Assembly (NCBI GenBank): GCA_013146195.2
Contig: CM028383.1
Location: 17,879,642-17,943,641, forward strand
Length of the DNA stretch: 64,000 nucleotides
DNA from: Codonopsis lanceolata
Lineage: Eukaryota; Streptophyta; Magnoliopsida; Asterales; Campanulaceae
Reading direction: 5' to 3'
Shown piece by piece: positions 45,993 through 58,550 of the stretch. Made by a program: the position numbers and the translations under genes. Under the pieces are notes generated by a model. That model was not told where the DNA came from. It made no database searches and saw only the letters and a list, made by a program, of their open reading frames with translations. Each line of letters opens with the position of its first letter. Within the stretch, counting starts at the first letter, position 1.

Positions 45993-47213
45993 TCAACTGC
46001 TTTTGTTTTCTTTCTTGGTCAACCATTCCAATTGTCGCATAGTTTGTTTCTTCTTCGATTGTTGTAGCCTCTCTTCTGCGATATTGCAATATCGCGCAAG
46101 TCTTTCATTGAACTCTTCATCAACACGGTTTGATTGACGTATCTCATCTTGAAAACCTTCTTTTTCAACACGTTTCCCTTTTTGTTTTAAAGCTTTTTTT
46201 CCAAGAGGTCGAGCTGGGTATGTCGTTGAAGGTGTGGTCGCATTTGAGGACGTGTTTTGTAAATCAACAGCTTCATCAATACGAGGTCTTTTTGAGCCAC
46301 TACTAGTTGAATTTTTCTCCACTTCAACATATTGTGCCCACCACTTGGGAACTTGTCGGAGGACTTTCCATGCATCCATGTATATGGAACGTTTTTTTTC
46401 ATCAGCTTCATAAATAGTATGTGCCCGCATTATCACATCGTCATCATTCCATCCACTTTGTTTGCAAGCTAATGCTTGATTGAAAGCTCCAAAAAAATTT
46501 GAAACTGCCCTAGACAATTTGGAGAAATGGGTTTTGCATTGGCACAAAGTTCTCTCAATACCTTCCTCACGAAACTCGTTGTAACAACGTGTTACCTTTT
46601 CCTAGAATTGAGTAGAACTTTGGTTTGTGCCAACGTAATTATCAGAACTAACATTTTCCCAAGATTTACACAAAGTTACGGTCTCGTGTAATGACCACCT
46701 AGTTCTTGTTATTTTCTCACTTTGGGGAGTTGTTTCATCAAGAAAGTCATCATGAACGTTTACCTCATCTTCATTGTCTGCTTCTGGTTGTGTTGAAAAA
46801 TGAGGTAAATTCGAAGGTAGAGGACTACTTGGAACATATTCAGCTGAAGAACTTCTTGGAACTCCCATGGGGAAATGCCCTTGGTTGAATTGTGATTGTT
46901 GTGTTGAAAAAGGAGAGAAGTTCGAAGGTAATTGAGTATTCCAGTACGGAAAGTTTTGTTGCGGCATAGGAAATGAGGTATGAGGAAGCATCGGCGTGTT
47001 TAAAAATTGAGAAAAGTTAGAGTTTTGAAAATTTTGAAACCCTCCAACATTTGGAAAACTTTGCATATCAGAAAAGTTATGACGAGGTGATGGTTGGTTT
47101 TGTGAATTGGGTTGAGGAATTTGTTGAGAATAAGGTTCATTTGGTGTAGGTGTGAGTAAATTACCTTTATTTTGAGAGTTTTTGCTTTTACGTGAAAACG
47201 AACGTGAAGTCAT
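45993..47213 (-). pseudogene. PIF/Harbinger ORF1 (Myb/trihelix-like), one nonsense codon
   Basis: ORF1 proteins bind DNA and help the transposase work in the nucleus. The frame runs from 47213 (MTSRSFSRKSKNSQNKGN) through a Q, N, P and S-rich region to TRTRWSLHETVTLCKSWENV, a Myb/trihelix-like first helix. It continues in the same frame after 46604 with EKVTRCYNEFREEGIERTL, GWNDDDVIMRAHTIYE and a basic coiled tail ending near 45993. The only break is a TAG at 46604-46602, where FWEKV would be expected. About 406 codons in total. The family assignment rests on this pairing with the DDE ORF downstream. Confidence 0.82.
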
Positions 47214-48431
47214 AGATGATGTAATTGCAAATAAAATAAAATTATCAATTCAGATTATACAATAATAACAACTAATATTACTTAATGGTAGTATTAACAA
47301 TAATATTAATAACTAATAACAATAATAAGAAGAATTAATAACAATAATTAACAATAATAAACAAATAACAATATTGATAAATAGATTAATATCTAAATTA
47401 TGATAATCTGTAATATTAAAAAAATTAATAAGTATTTAGATGGTAAATAAAAATAATATGGTAATTAAACAACTTAACTAAAAACATGAAATTGGAAGAG
47501 AGATGGAAGAGAGAAATATATTTGATAAAACAACAAATTTTGGAGAAAATTGTATTGGTGTCCAAATGAAGCAAACAAAGTCTCTCTTTATAGATAAAAA
47601 TGTGTATTTTTTTAAATAAAAAAAATAAAAAAAACTGGTCGAAAATGGCCAAAAACGGGTTGAAAATTAAAAATTAAGGGAACCGCACACAAAATGACAC
47701 GTGTAATAAAGCACTGCCAAAGTTGTCGGCCTTTCTTTTTTTTTTTAAAGCCGGATTGATCAAAACGTCACCGTGTTTTGGGAGAATTAAAGGAAACGAC
47801 GTAGTCCTCTATCATTCAGGAAGTGAGAAAGTCAAGTGGCTCTGCAATTTCCGAAAAATAAGGAGTCTCATGGAATGAGATTGGCATTGAAAGTTCTTTT
47901 GTGATTTGGGGATATGATTCCCTGTTGTAAGGGATAAACCCCACTTTACCCCAATATGCTATCCCGTTGTACCTGGTCTTATATGCTTCCCTCTAAACTA
48001 TATACTTTGCTCCTAAAATTATTTTTCAAATATCAAGTTAACATGTAATTTTATTTTTTAAATGCAATTTGTATAATTTATAATTTGTATAAACTATATA
48101 CTTTGATCCACATCATTAATTAATCTTTACACCCCATTGAAATAACTATAATACCCTTATACTAAAAAACAAATAATACTCCCTACACCCCATTGTTTTA
48201 TATTTACACCCCAAATTTTGAAAATCACAAATATTATACTAAAAACAAATAATACTCCTTACACCCCATTATTTTATATTTACACATCAAATCTCAAAAC
48301 CACAAATACATGTTTTACGGGACCTCATTGTGTGTCCTTCTTCCATTTTTTTTTTCAAAAAACTCTCTCAAAACCAACATCAAACATAATCACATTGTGA
48401 AAAATAACATTATAAGGAGCTTAAAGAAGTC

Positions 48432-50940
48432 ATGGGGTCGGGTAATGTAAGTATTTCTTTCACTTTCTTCGATTAAAATTTGATTTGTTGCCCAAAAATT
48501 CGAGCTGGGTTTTACGTTTGTTCGGCTCGGTGTGATGAACACCTTAGGATGTTCGGCCAAAGATTGGCCGAACATAAGTGTTCATCACACTGTCGAACAC
48601 CAAAAGTTGTGTTCATCTCGGCCGAACGAATCACGCTGCTCATCTCACTGCCGAACATTCTCCGCTGCTCATCTGGCCGAACAGTCTATGAACAACAGAA
48701 TCATGAATTTTTAACATGTTTTTTTTTGCTTATTTTTCAGGAAGCAAACACGTATCCTACTGAGCACAGTGTCGTTGGTCCTGTAGATGATGCGATTGAA
48801 TCTCTTCAACAACAGATTGTTATAGATTACAGCAATGTGTTTGTAAATCACACATATTTTTCATCCCGGGATGACTTATTTGATTGGGTTCGTGCGACCG
48901 GAAGGGAGAATGGACTTGTGATAGTAATTACTAGGTCTGATAGTGGTACGGCAAATAGAGGACCTCGGTTGACTTTAGGTTGTGAACGTGGTGGGCAACC
49001 TCGTCAAAAAAAAGGTGATGATTCGAGTAAAGTAACAAAGAATAGCAAGAGAGAACGTGGATCGAAAAAATGTGGGTGTCCATTTCGTTTGAAGGGCATA
49101 CAATTATGTGAAGGAGTATGGGAACTTCAGGTTGAATGTGGGTTGCATAACCATGCCGAGGCCCCTCACATGCATGGCCACTCATGTGTTGGTCGATTAT
49201 CAGAGCTGGAGAAGGCTTATGTTCTTGACATGTCGCATGCCAATTCGAGGCCTAAGGATATTTTGCAAGGTTTACACGAGAAGTTTCAAAGTAATAAGTC
49301 TTCAATACGGACTATTTACAATGCTCGTAGCAAGAATAAAATTATCGAGCGTGATGGTCGATCGCAAATGCAACTTGTAGCAAAATTGATAGAGCATGGA
49401 TATTACTACCATCATAGGAGATGTGAGAAAACCAACACTGTCCAAGATTTGTTCTTGGCTTATCCAATGAGCGTTGAGCTATTACGTTCTTTTCCCAAGG
49501 TTCTCTTCATGGATTGCACTTACAAGACAAACGGTTAAAGTTACCCTTGTTGGAGATTGTTGGTGTGACGTCGACAAATATGACATTTTTGGTTGGAGCT
49601 GCATATATGGGGTCGGAGTTGCAAGATAACTACATTTGGGCGCTTGGTATCTTGAAAGCTTTGATGAATCAATCCTCCTTGCCAACTGTGATAGTAACTG
49701 ACAGATATCTTGCGTTAATGAATGCAATTGAGGTAACTTTTCCTACCTCCCAACATTTACTTTGTCGATGGCATATCAACAAAAACATCCTTGCGAATTG
49801 TAAGAAATACTTTCGCACAAAAGTGCAATGGGATCAATTTACCATCTGTTGGAATTTTTTGGTGGATGCAAAAAATGAGCAAATATATGAAGAATACCTG
49901 AAGACATTTCAGATGGATTTTATTGATTATCCTGCTGCGGTTGAGTACGCCATGAAGCAATGGATACGGCCGTACAAGGAAAGGTTTGTGTCGGTTTGGA
50001 CGAATAATGTAATGCATTTCGACAACAACACAACAAGTAGGTATTTAAATGTTTTCAACATTTCATTGTTTTCCATAAATTTTGTCATGTAATAGAAATA
50101 TTAATTGTATCTTATTTTAGGGTGGAGAGTCAACGTGCAACTTTAAAAAGACAGTTGAAATCAAGTCAAGGTGACTTTGAGACATGTTGGAGACAGTTGC
50201 TCACCCTGATTGAGACATCTCACATTGCAATCAAGGTGTCATTCACGAAAAGCCTTACAGTCGTTCTTCCGAAATACAAATCAGTTATATTTCAACAACT
50301 TCGAGGTTTGGTGTCTACTCATGCATTGAGTCTGATATACAATGAGATGACTAATATACCTGAAGATGGTTACATAGACCCGTTGTTGTGTGGTTGTGTA
50401 CTTCGAAAAACATGCGGGCTGCCTTGTCGTCATGAGATTGCTGAGCATATAAGAAATGACTGTCCAATTCCCCTTGATCATGTTGATTTATTTTGGAGGA
50501 AATTAGATATGTTACCTACTCATGAGAATGTTGAAGTTTCAGTGAAGCTGGATATGGACAATCGATTCAATAGCACGTATGACGAGATTCGTGAATATTA
50601 TGAGAACACTCCTGAGACTGAAAAGTTGTTAATCATTAAAAGAATGATGGAGGTGAAAGACGCGAGAACAAACTCCTTGATTGTTCCACAGGATGAAGTG
50701 CGCACTCGTGGTTGTCCGAAGCATGCGAAGGTAAAAAAAGATAAATCAACCAAGCGTGATCCGAGTTTGTTTGAGCATGTGGAGTCGATGATAGATAGCT
50801 GCTCCCCTTGTGATCAAGGATTGTTATACGAGGTTGGTCCATCGCAAAGAACCTCCCACGTTCACTACTGGTTGCCCGGCTTAACGAAAAGATTCCAGTA
50901 TTAATCTTCTTTTATTTCAAGGATTGCTATACAAGGTTTG

Positions 50941-50995
<55 letters not shown>

Positions 50996-51765
50996 TTTAA
51001 TATGTTTTAACTTTCAATAGGTTGTGCGACCACGTACGAGGGCCGTGAAAGCTAGTGGTAATTACGTTCAACAATTCCCGAAGGAATTTCGGCCTTTCAT
51101 ATTGGGCACAGAATATCATTGGTGACGGTCATTGCGGTTTTCGTGTCATACTTGGGTTTATGTATAGAAATGAAGAGTCATGGAGCAGGGTTCGAGCAGA
51201 CTTGTCGATGGGGTTGATGTCAAACCAGGAATTATACACACGTATCTTAATTGAACGTAATCGTGTGACTAAAGTGAACGCGAGTCTACAATATAACAAC
51301 ATTAGTGCTCCCAAGGCATATTGGTTTGATGCAAATGGTATGAGACATTTGGTGGCATCATATTACAACATTGCTTTCATGGTATTAGATAGAAAACACT
51401 GCTTCACTTACTTACCTTTGAGGACCGCACCCCCAAATGATCCACATATTATTTGTATCGGAAGAGTAAACGGTGATCACTTTATTCAGGTTTGATCACT
51501 TTCGACTGCTTTACTTCACTTATTTACAATTGGTTGACATATTATTTTGTTTAAATTATTTATTGACATCATCTCAATTTATTTGTAGGTTTTTTTACGT
51601 GATGGTTACCCTTTAGCACCTGTGCCATGGGTCTGGGACCAGAATTGCTCGTCGTCTGCTAATGCGTGGAAATTACGATATATTAATCGACAACTTTCGT
51701 ATAGTGAATCTGTAGGCTCAGCTAGAGTTGTTGGTAGTAGTTCTGATAGTATACATTTGGAGTAG
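48432..51765 (+). pseudogene. FAR1/MULE transposase with C-terminal OTU-like cysteine protease domain
   Basis: Exon 1 is tiny (48432-48446, MGSGN, donor GTAAGT). Exon 2 runs 48741-50040, exon 3 from 50121 to about 50903, exon 4 51021-51489, and exon 5 51589-51765. The order is: FAR1-like zinc DNA-binding region (GSKKCGCPFRLKGIQ, CGLHNHAEAP); MULE transposase core (VLFMDCTYKT, then VTDRYLALMNAI, then CRWHINKN); SWIM zinc finger (CGCVLRKTCGLPCRHEI); then an OTU-like domain with GDGHCGFRVI (catalytic Cys region) and NGDHFIQV (His region). One frame change lies at about 49535 and another near 51100, just before the OTU motif, so the gene is broken as it stands. OTU enzymes normally cut ubiquitin chains. 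What one would do for a transposon is not known to me. Confidence 0.82.
50939..50992. repeat. TA dinucleotide microsatellite
   Basis: About 26 TA units in a row, inside the intron between exons 3 and 4 of the transposase-OTU gene. Confidence 0.95.
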
Positions 51766-52264
51766 TTCTGATTGTATTATATTAAAAACATGTATTTGAA
51801 CGTGCCATTTAAATTATGTATGATATTCGTCGTCTGCTAATGCTTCTTTTATGTTGCTATGAAATGTCCTATGTTATACAAAGTCTGCAATAAGAAAAGG
51901 ATTAATATAATGTTTGGTCCCTGGACATGTCGAAAATCAATGTTTTGGTCCCCGGACAAAAAAACAATAGAATTTGGTCCCTGGACATATATTTTTGGAC
52001 CAATTTGCCCCTACCACCGTTAGCGTTAGTTTTGCCGTTTGTTTTGTTTTTAATTGACGAGAATGCCCTTGGTCGTTGAGTGGATGTATATAACTAAATT
52101 GCAGATGTATATCGACAGTTAGATAGAAGCCCTAACTGTTTCTCTCCGACACATCGAAGCCCTAACTGTTTTCCAACACATCTTCTTCTTCTTCGATTCT
52201 CCATTGAGAATCATTTATCCCACAATTCGTAGCTAGAAAACCCTATTCGGCTCCATTGTGTTCC

Positions 52265-52858
52265 ATGGCTTCGTCATCTACAGGGCAATCGCGTGCCAAA
52301 ACTCACGAAGATGAAGGTGTTCCATTGTGTTATTGCAAGGTCCCAGCTCCATTGAAGACCTCACGAACTTATAGTAACCCTGGCAAGCTATTCTATGGAT
52401 GTGGGAATTACAGTGTATGTATATGTATGTTAAATTGTATTTTTTTACATCTTGGCTCATTTTTAAAATATTTGTGCGTGATTACGTTTTGTTTCATATG
52501 GTAAGCTATTTTCTTGGTGATTCGTTTGTTTAAGCTCGGAAATTCTTCATGCAAGCTGCTTTTATTGACTTTTGTTTTCATCTTGGAAATTTGGTTTGTT
52601 ATCGCAGCTTTCGTTTGTGACTTGTGACTTCTATTTTGTGTCCAAAGGTTCTGTGCAAAGCTTTTGACATATATATTTTTGTTTGTGTTAATGCAGAAAA
52701 CAATCAAAGGTTGTGATTTCTTTGAATGGGCAAATGAGAGCCAAGATGTTCTTGAATTGAAAGAGAAGTTAACCAAGGCTGAGATGAAGTTGGAAAAGAA
52801 AAAAGACAAGAAAGTGACACTACAAAAGGAAATCAAGAGGCTTGAAAAGAATTGGTGA
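52265..52858 (+). CDS. small GRF-type zinc-finger protein with coiled coil
   Basis: Two exons, 52265-52414 and 52697-52858 (GTATGT donor, GCAG acceptor, in phase), give 103 residues. The zinc finger is split by the intron: VPLCYCKVPAPLKTS, then NPGKLFYGCGNYS, then KGCDFFEWANE, the zf-GRF pattern of one Cys pair followed by two single Cys. A lysine and glutamate-rich coiled coil follows (KEKLTKAEMKLEKKKDKK) to the end. GRF fingers bind single-stranded nucleic acid in other proteins. The reading frame is intact. It converges on the mudrA-like gene and I take it as an accessory gene of the same element. A host gene caught beside it is the alternative. Confidence 0.7.
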
Positions 52859-53504
52859 TGAAAGACATGGAAATTGCTTTGCTCAAATCTCAAGTTAGGA
52901 GCAATTGGAGTATTAGGCTATGGGTTGTTGTAATTGTTTTCTTGATTTGTGTATATGTCATTTTAAGTCCAAATGGTACAGTTATGTTGATGTTGCCTAG
53001 AAAAGGGTGAATATCATTGGAGTATTTTTTGGTAGGTTATGTTAGGCTATGATATCAATAGAGTTTTCATATGTTAGGAGGAAATGGAATGGGTTATTGT
53101 GAAACCTATGATTTTTTTATGAGATTATGTTTGTTGCAAAACCGTGATCTTTGGAATGTTTGTTGCAAAACTATATATGATCTGTAGACTGTGTTCACCT
53201 TAGATACCATGTTTACTAATAAATACACATATGTTTATGAATAAGTCCAAAAACACATAGGTTTACTTCAAGTCATAATATATTGCTAACCAAAGGCATA
53301 TGTTTCACATCCAAAAGCCCCTATCACAAAAGTTTATGAACAAGTACACAAGTCCAAAAGTACTTGTCCATACTGCCTGAGATTTCTATACAACCAATAA
53401 TGTACCAACCAAAAAAACATGTCCAAAACTAAGTTATATACCCCAAGAATTATCCCGGTTACATAGTCATGAAATGTTTATACAAACTATCCTAATTAGT
53501 GTTC

Positions 53505-56500
53505 CTTCAAAAGTCAGACTGTTGAGTAGATGCAGGTGGGGCAGTTGTGTTTGATGTTGCTGGGCCAACTGCATCTCTTGGAAATTGATTTGGTCTTTCA
53601 TTTGGTGGAGCATAAGCATCCAAATTGACAGACCTAGATGCTCCAGGTGTCTACAAACAAGTACATAGTGCATATCAGTGTTAGTTGACAATTTAGAAAT
53701 GAAAATGGTAAAGCTGTAGTCTAGACAAATATTGATAAACCGAACATACCTTAAAAAATGTTTCTCCAAGTGGTGAAACATAGAGTCCAAAGAAAATCAT
53801 GTCTTGGTTCTACATTGACCGGCTTCCCGGGCCTTCCTCTTTTCTCTTCTCACTGCAGTATCCGAGGTGTCTTCTTCCTTCCTTCATTTCTATTTTTGTA
53901 TAAACTCTCTCAATTGGGGCTTTTCCTTTCTCGCTTTAGATTTACATCTTTTTTGAAGTATTAGGTGCCTATAAGAAATTAGCATCCACATTCAAGATCA
54001 GTAGAACCAATAATGATATATAACGGTTGTTATGTAAAAACAAGATATAGAAGTTGAATACCTCGGTTTGGACCCCACTGACACTTGCTACACTTTCCCT
54101 TGGTTCTCTACACCCATTTTTGTTATGACCAACTACATTGCAAATACTACATACCATCTGTTTCCCATACTGACTCAATTTCTGTACACCCTTGGTTGTC
54201 TTCTTTGGCTCTTCTTCATGTGGTGCCTTCACTCTCTTTTCTTTGGCCTCCCGGCATTGCCTTGTACATTGGAGGCCTCAAGGATCATCTCCAGATTGTG
54301 GCCTTGTTTTCACCTGTTATGGGCTCAATAGTGTTTGCATATGCCTTTAAAAACTCATCCTTTGTATAACACTTAGGAATATAGTCATCTACATTCTTAC
54401 CAATACTCACTAGGCCAACAATGGCATGACAACATGGGATTCCACTTAAATCCCATGATCTGCAAGTACATGTCATATTTTGAATGTCAACAACATACCC
54501 CCATTTCATGTAGTCCACTTGGAATTTCTTGTTTCCATTATAGGTAGCGATCCACGGCCTAGCTTGGATGTGTATAATTCAATTTTCTTTCTAATCCTAG
54601 GACATATCCTATCCCAATGATTTGTCATCCATTCTCTTCTTTTATGTAGCCTAGTCATCATAGTCATTCTCAAATGCTCCAACATATAAATTAGTGGTTT
54701 AGACCTAGCTTCCACTAAGGACCCATTGAACCCCTCTGACATATTATTCTCACAGTTATCACATTTAATATCAGTTGAGAAGAAAGCCTTGCACCACTTA
54801 CTTGGATTTCTTTGCATCAAATCATTGTAGGCCTTTTCATCAAATTTTTTCAATTTGTCACAGTTGGTGTTGTAGTCATTCATGTTAGTTGACTTGGAAA
54901 TTGCCCAGAAATGACTCTTATACTCTGCACCTCTAAATTCTTTTGACCAGTTAGCATGCACATGTCTAGCACATGCCCTATGCTCAGATAAAGGCAGTAG
55001 CTCAGCAATAGATATTACAAGTCCCTATTAAATTGAAGAATAAACAAAATAAGTTAAATAGGGTATGACAAGATATTAAAGTACATGCAAAATAATACAT
55101 ATAAAAAAACCATTAAAGGTACCTTCTATTGATCTGAAATGAGGGTTCATCCCCTACCATCCTCCATTTGCAAGTCATTTATTAGGTGAGAAAGAAACCA
55201 ACCCCAAGAATTTTTGTTCTCCACTTGCACAACTCCCCAAGCCACTGGAAACATTTGGTCATTCCCATCTCTTCCTACTGCAATTAGCAATTCTCCTTTC
55301 ATACAGCCTTTTAGGAAACACCCATCCAATCCTAGGACCTTCCAACAACCAGTCAATAGACCCTTCTTCAGGGCATCAAAACACACATAAAACCTCTGAA
55401 ATACAGGACCATATGTAGGATTGTTCAGGACACAATATACTTCTATAGTACTGCCTTCATTAGTCCTCCTGAGCTCATTTCTATAATCTCAGATCTTGGC
55501 ATAGTGTTCCTTCATTGAACCAACAGCAACACCCAATGCCTTTCTTTTAACCCTTGAGCAAGTACCCAAACTGACATCCAAGCCATACCTTGTTTCAATC
55601 TCCTTCTTCATTTCTGAAATCTTCCAAGATGGATTATTTTTTGTTGTTGTGTAATATGTATTTGCAATCCATTGGGAACTGAGTTGTCTACTCCTCAAAT
55701 TCTTAGTGCACATGTGCTTTGGATTATAAGTTTTTATCTGAAATCTCTTCACTCCTTTTGGTTGACTTCCCCAAATCCTCCACGGGCATACAGTGGAATT
55801 CATGCAGACCACACACACTCTCCTTTGTTCATTCTTCAAAAATTTGAAGTCTATCCCCTTCTCTATTGCATGTGCCCTTATTGCCTCCTTAAACTCAACT
55901 GCATTCTTAAATTCCATGCCTATATTGAAGTTGATATCCTTGGGATCAGTGTATGGATTGAATGATCCATATTTTTTCCTTTTTTGATTCTTCTTCTTGA
56001 TGTCATGTTCACTGCAATCAGTACTCAGCTCTGAATCAGTCTCAGCAATGAATGTCTCCCCCAAGGAAATATGCTCATCCTCAGTCATTTCAACAGGAGG
56101 TGTACCATGCTCATTCTCAGTCTTTTCAACTGGTTTTTTTCCTTTCGTTTGTTTTCATATCAATATTTGTCTTTCTAGCACAGGCTACTTCCTCATCACT
56201 TGCTTCTATCACATCATTAACGATTGTACTCATAGTCACTTTCTTCTTCTTCACTATCTGCAATATAAGTCTCATCTTCACTAGAATCATCCTCAACATT
56301 TGACATCCTCACATTCGACCATTAACATTTACATCTTCCTGACCATTTACATCATCCTCACAATCCTGACCATTAACATTTACATCTTCTTGACCATTAA
56401 CATTTACATCATCCTCAACATCATCCCTAGCATGAACATCCTCCTCCTCATGTATATTATCATCAAATATAAAACACTCAGCCACACTTTCTTGTGTACC

Positions 56501-56841
56501 GGTAAGAAGACCATCACATGGCTGACCTTCATCAATTCCATGCTCAACATACATATGTAGATACTCCTCATTCCCTAACATCTCACACATACATAAGACT
56601 TCCCTATCACTATACATTCTTCTAAGTCCATTACGTAAATCGACGACTGAATTACGTACCACAAACACTTGACATTGCTATAGTTCATTAGTTGTTCAAT
56701 GCCACCCTTTAAAGCAATAAAAGAAATGTAATCTGTGTCCATAACTTCTAATAAATCATAAGTCCCCCCAATGTATTTCCTATGTTCCCCTTCTTTGACA
56801 AAATTACCCCCATGGTAGACTACTATAGTAAAGATGCCCAT
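53505..56841 (-). pseudogene. mudrA-like transposase, multi-exon, probably broken
   Basis: Read from 56841: a PB1-like N-terminal region (FTIVVYHGGNFVKEGEHRKY); an acidic linker with short DVNVNGQ repeats (56410-56309); the MuDR DNA-binding region at 56088-55489 (FNIGMEFKNAVEFKEAIRAH, CPWRIWGSQ, PKHMCTKNL); the transposase core at 55386-55147 (LGLDGCFLKGCMKGELLIAV) and 54961-54506; a SWIM finger at 54518-54285 (CTCRSWDLSGIPCCHAI); a CCHC knuckle at about 54170 (CSICNVVGHNKNGC); and a final exon at 53652-53505 (TPGASRSVNLDAYAPPNE). Some segments are joined by plausible introns. Others, such as 56841-56668 and 54506-54518, seem to need frame changes, so I list it as a pseudogene with reserve. 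Confidence 0.8.
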
Positions 56842-57405
56842 CCTGTAAAAGAAGATTGGTCCACATAAGGAAACTAACTACACTAAATGGTGGTAGACAA
56901 AGCATTAAGATGAGGTTTACTTTTTGTCTCCAACTATCAGCTAATGCACACTTTTTAAATTATCTAGACACTTTTTAAGTTATCTAGACAACAACACTAT
57001 CAATTAAAAATTTACATAAACAGACATTTTAAAATATCCACTGCAGTCATTTTAAAATTTCAAGATTTCTTTCTTCTAATTCTCTTTCTTGTTTTTTGTT
57101 TGATGATAAATCAGCCCCTCTTATTTTACCTATATAAAGCACAAAGAACCAATCTGCCCTCCAAAGACAATAACCGGAAGTAGCTGGAATAAGCCTCATG
57201 TGTGACGCGCCTCACGCACTGGCGTCAAAGTTTTTGCATCGGATCTCCTCAGACAAGGTTGCCGGCTCCATTTGAATTTTGTCCCGAGCTTGGTTTGTTG
57301 GTTTTGGGTGATTAAACCCGGTTTCCAGTAATTTTGTTTGTTTATTTGATTTTTTTCCTCCTAGACTTCTAGTATTGTGTTGTTTTGTGCTTCATTATCT
57401 CTACT

Positions 57406-57436
<31 letters not shown>

Positions 57437-57563
57437 CATTTTTAGGCATTTTATTTATCATATTTTTCATTTGGGATTTGAGATTTCTTTTGTTCATACT
57501 GATTTTTTTTTCTATTTACTTTGCTTTTTTGTAATCTTATTTTCTTTGGTTGCTTAACAATTA

Positions 57564-57729
57564 CTCCCTCCATTCCGGGCAAAGAGTCCCCGTTTGAAAG
57601 TCAATTTTCTAAGAAAATGACACTATTAGTAATAAAATAACACTTTTATGTCTTAATTTTTGAAAGTAAACTCTTTAAGTGAAATATCCAAAAATGGAAT
57701 ATTGGACTTTTTGCTCGGAACGGAGGGAG
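57564..57729. mobile_element. Stowaway MITE (duplicate of 38453 copy)
   Basis: CTCCCTCCATTCCGGG to GGAACGGAGGGAG with TA flanks, 166 bp. It was carried here as part of the segmental duplication. Confidence 0.85.
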
Positions 57730-58164
57730 TAATATTTGTATTTGGAATTTAAATTAACTTGGAATCTTTTGCAATGGAATTGTAGGTTTGGATGTTGAAT
57801 TTGTGTTGTTGACTTGTTATAATACGTGAACTTAATCTCATATATTATTCTCATTTATACATGCTTTGAAATTTGTTATAATAAAATAAATAGGTATATA
57901 TACTATTTTTCTTAATTTCTCACCTTGTTCGCCTTTTGGTCGCTCGCCCCTCGCCTTCCACATTTGACAACTATCAGTAGAAATCAAATTTGTCAAAGGC
58001 AGTGTTAGCTTTTGCTTTTTATAAAAGTCAAATTTGCGCTAGCATGCATCTTTTTATAAGAAAGTTCTAATGACGATGAGTAGTATTTCTGATTGACGAG
58101 TGCATTCTTTCATGATCAATATGAGTAGAACCTAAATTCCTTGTCATTTCATTTTTGTATGCAG

Positions 58165-58550
58165 GATCTGCTAGCCTTTCAGGCACTCTTTTTCAGAGAA
58201 GTATTGCCACAAAGCTTGGCCACCACAAGATCTGACTAGCAAGTTACTACAAAAGAATAATATGGAGCATGGTCTACAGAATATAGTTGACTTAAATGAA
58301 AGTGCGTCACACTTGGATCTCAACCGCAAATTATGGATGATTTGTTCAAGTCGGCCGATGAGAGCAACACAATCGCATTCCTGAGAGCCGAACAAAATGG
58401 GGAAGAAGGGATGGTTTCAATGGGACTTGGTCTTGGGAAGCTGAAGTCCCATCGAATAGGGATTTAAACCTTACAAGTTGGCATGTAGAAGCCAAAATGA
58501 TGAGAAATGTCCCAAGAGGATGTGGTTGGGAGGGGAAGGCTTCAACTTGA
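58165..58550 (+). pseudogene. LHY last exon, copy 3
   Basis: After GTATGCAG the sequence GATCTGCTAGCCTTTCAGGCAC corresponds to GRMAFQAL of LHY copy 1. It carries the same TTCTGG to TTGG change as copy 2, giving the same frameshift, plus further small deletions. Upstream LHY exons are absent in this copy. Confidence 0.88.

Larger units (their letters stand above)
42638..47978 (-). mobile_element. PIF/Harbinger DNA transposon, two ORFs, decayed
   Basis: Both ORFs lie on the minus strand: a Myb/trihelix-type ORF1 (47213-45993) and a DDE transposase (44635-43290), the usual pair of PIF/Harbinger elements, separated by about 1.2 kb of tandem repeats. The right end, GTTGTACCTGGTC at 47966-47978, precedes TTA, the 3-bp duplication preferred by this family. 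The left end, near GAGAATGTACAAC at 42640, resembles its complement imperfectly. The limits are therefore approximate. Confidence 0.75.
48100..51895 (+). mobile_element. MULE carrying a transposase-OTU gene
   Basis: The body is recognised by the transposase gene at 48432-51765 and by its close parallel in the derivative at 26718-28953, which covers the upstream region, intron 1 and C-terminus. The upstream AC-rich words TACACCCCATT at 48130-48270 match the subterminal part of the derivative. I do not find the GGGATAATCAG terminus here. The left side abuts the Harbinger element (ending 47978), and the right side seems cut near 51895, where the next MULE begins. So the ends look lost. Confidence 0.7.
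51903..57173. mobile_element. MuDR-like MULE with two convergent genes, right end missing
   Basis: A GRF zinc-finger gene (+, 52265-52858) and a mudrA-like transposase gene (-, 56841-53505) point at each other. The left edge near 51903-51990 has repeated TTTGGTCCCTGGACA-like words, a kind of sequence often seen at MULE ends. The matching inverted copy is not present before 57174, where a duplicated segment begins, so the right terminus seems lost. Confidence 0.65.
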
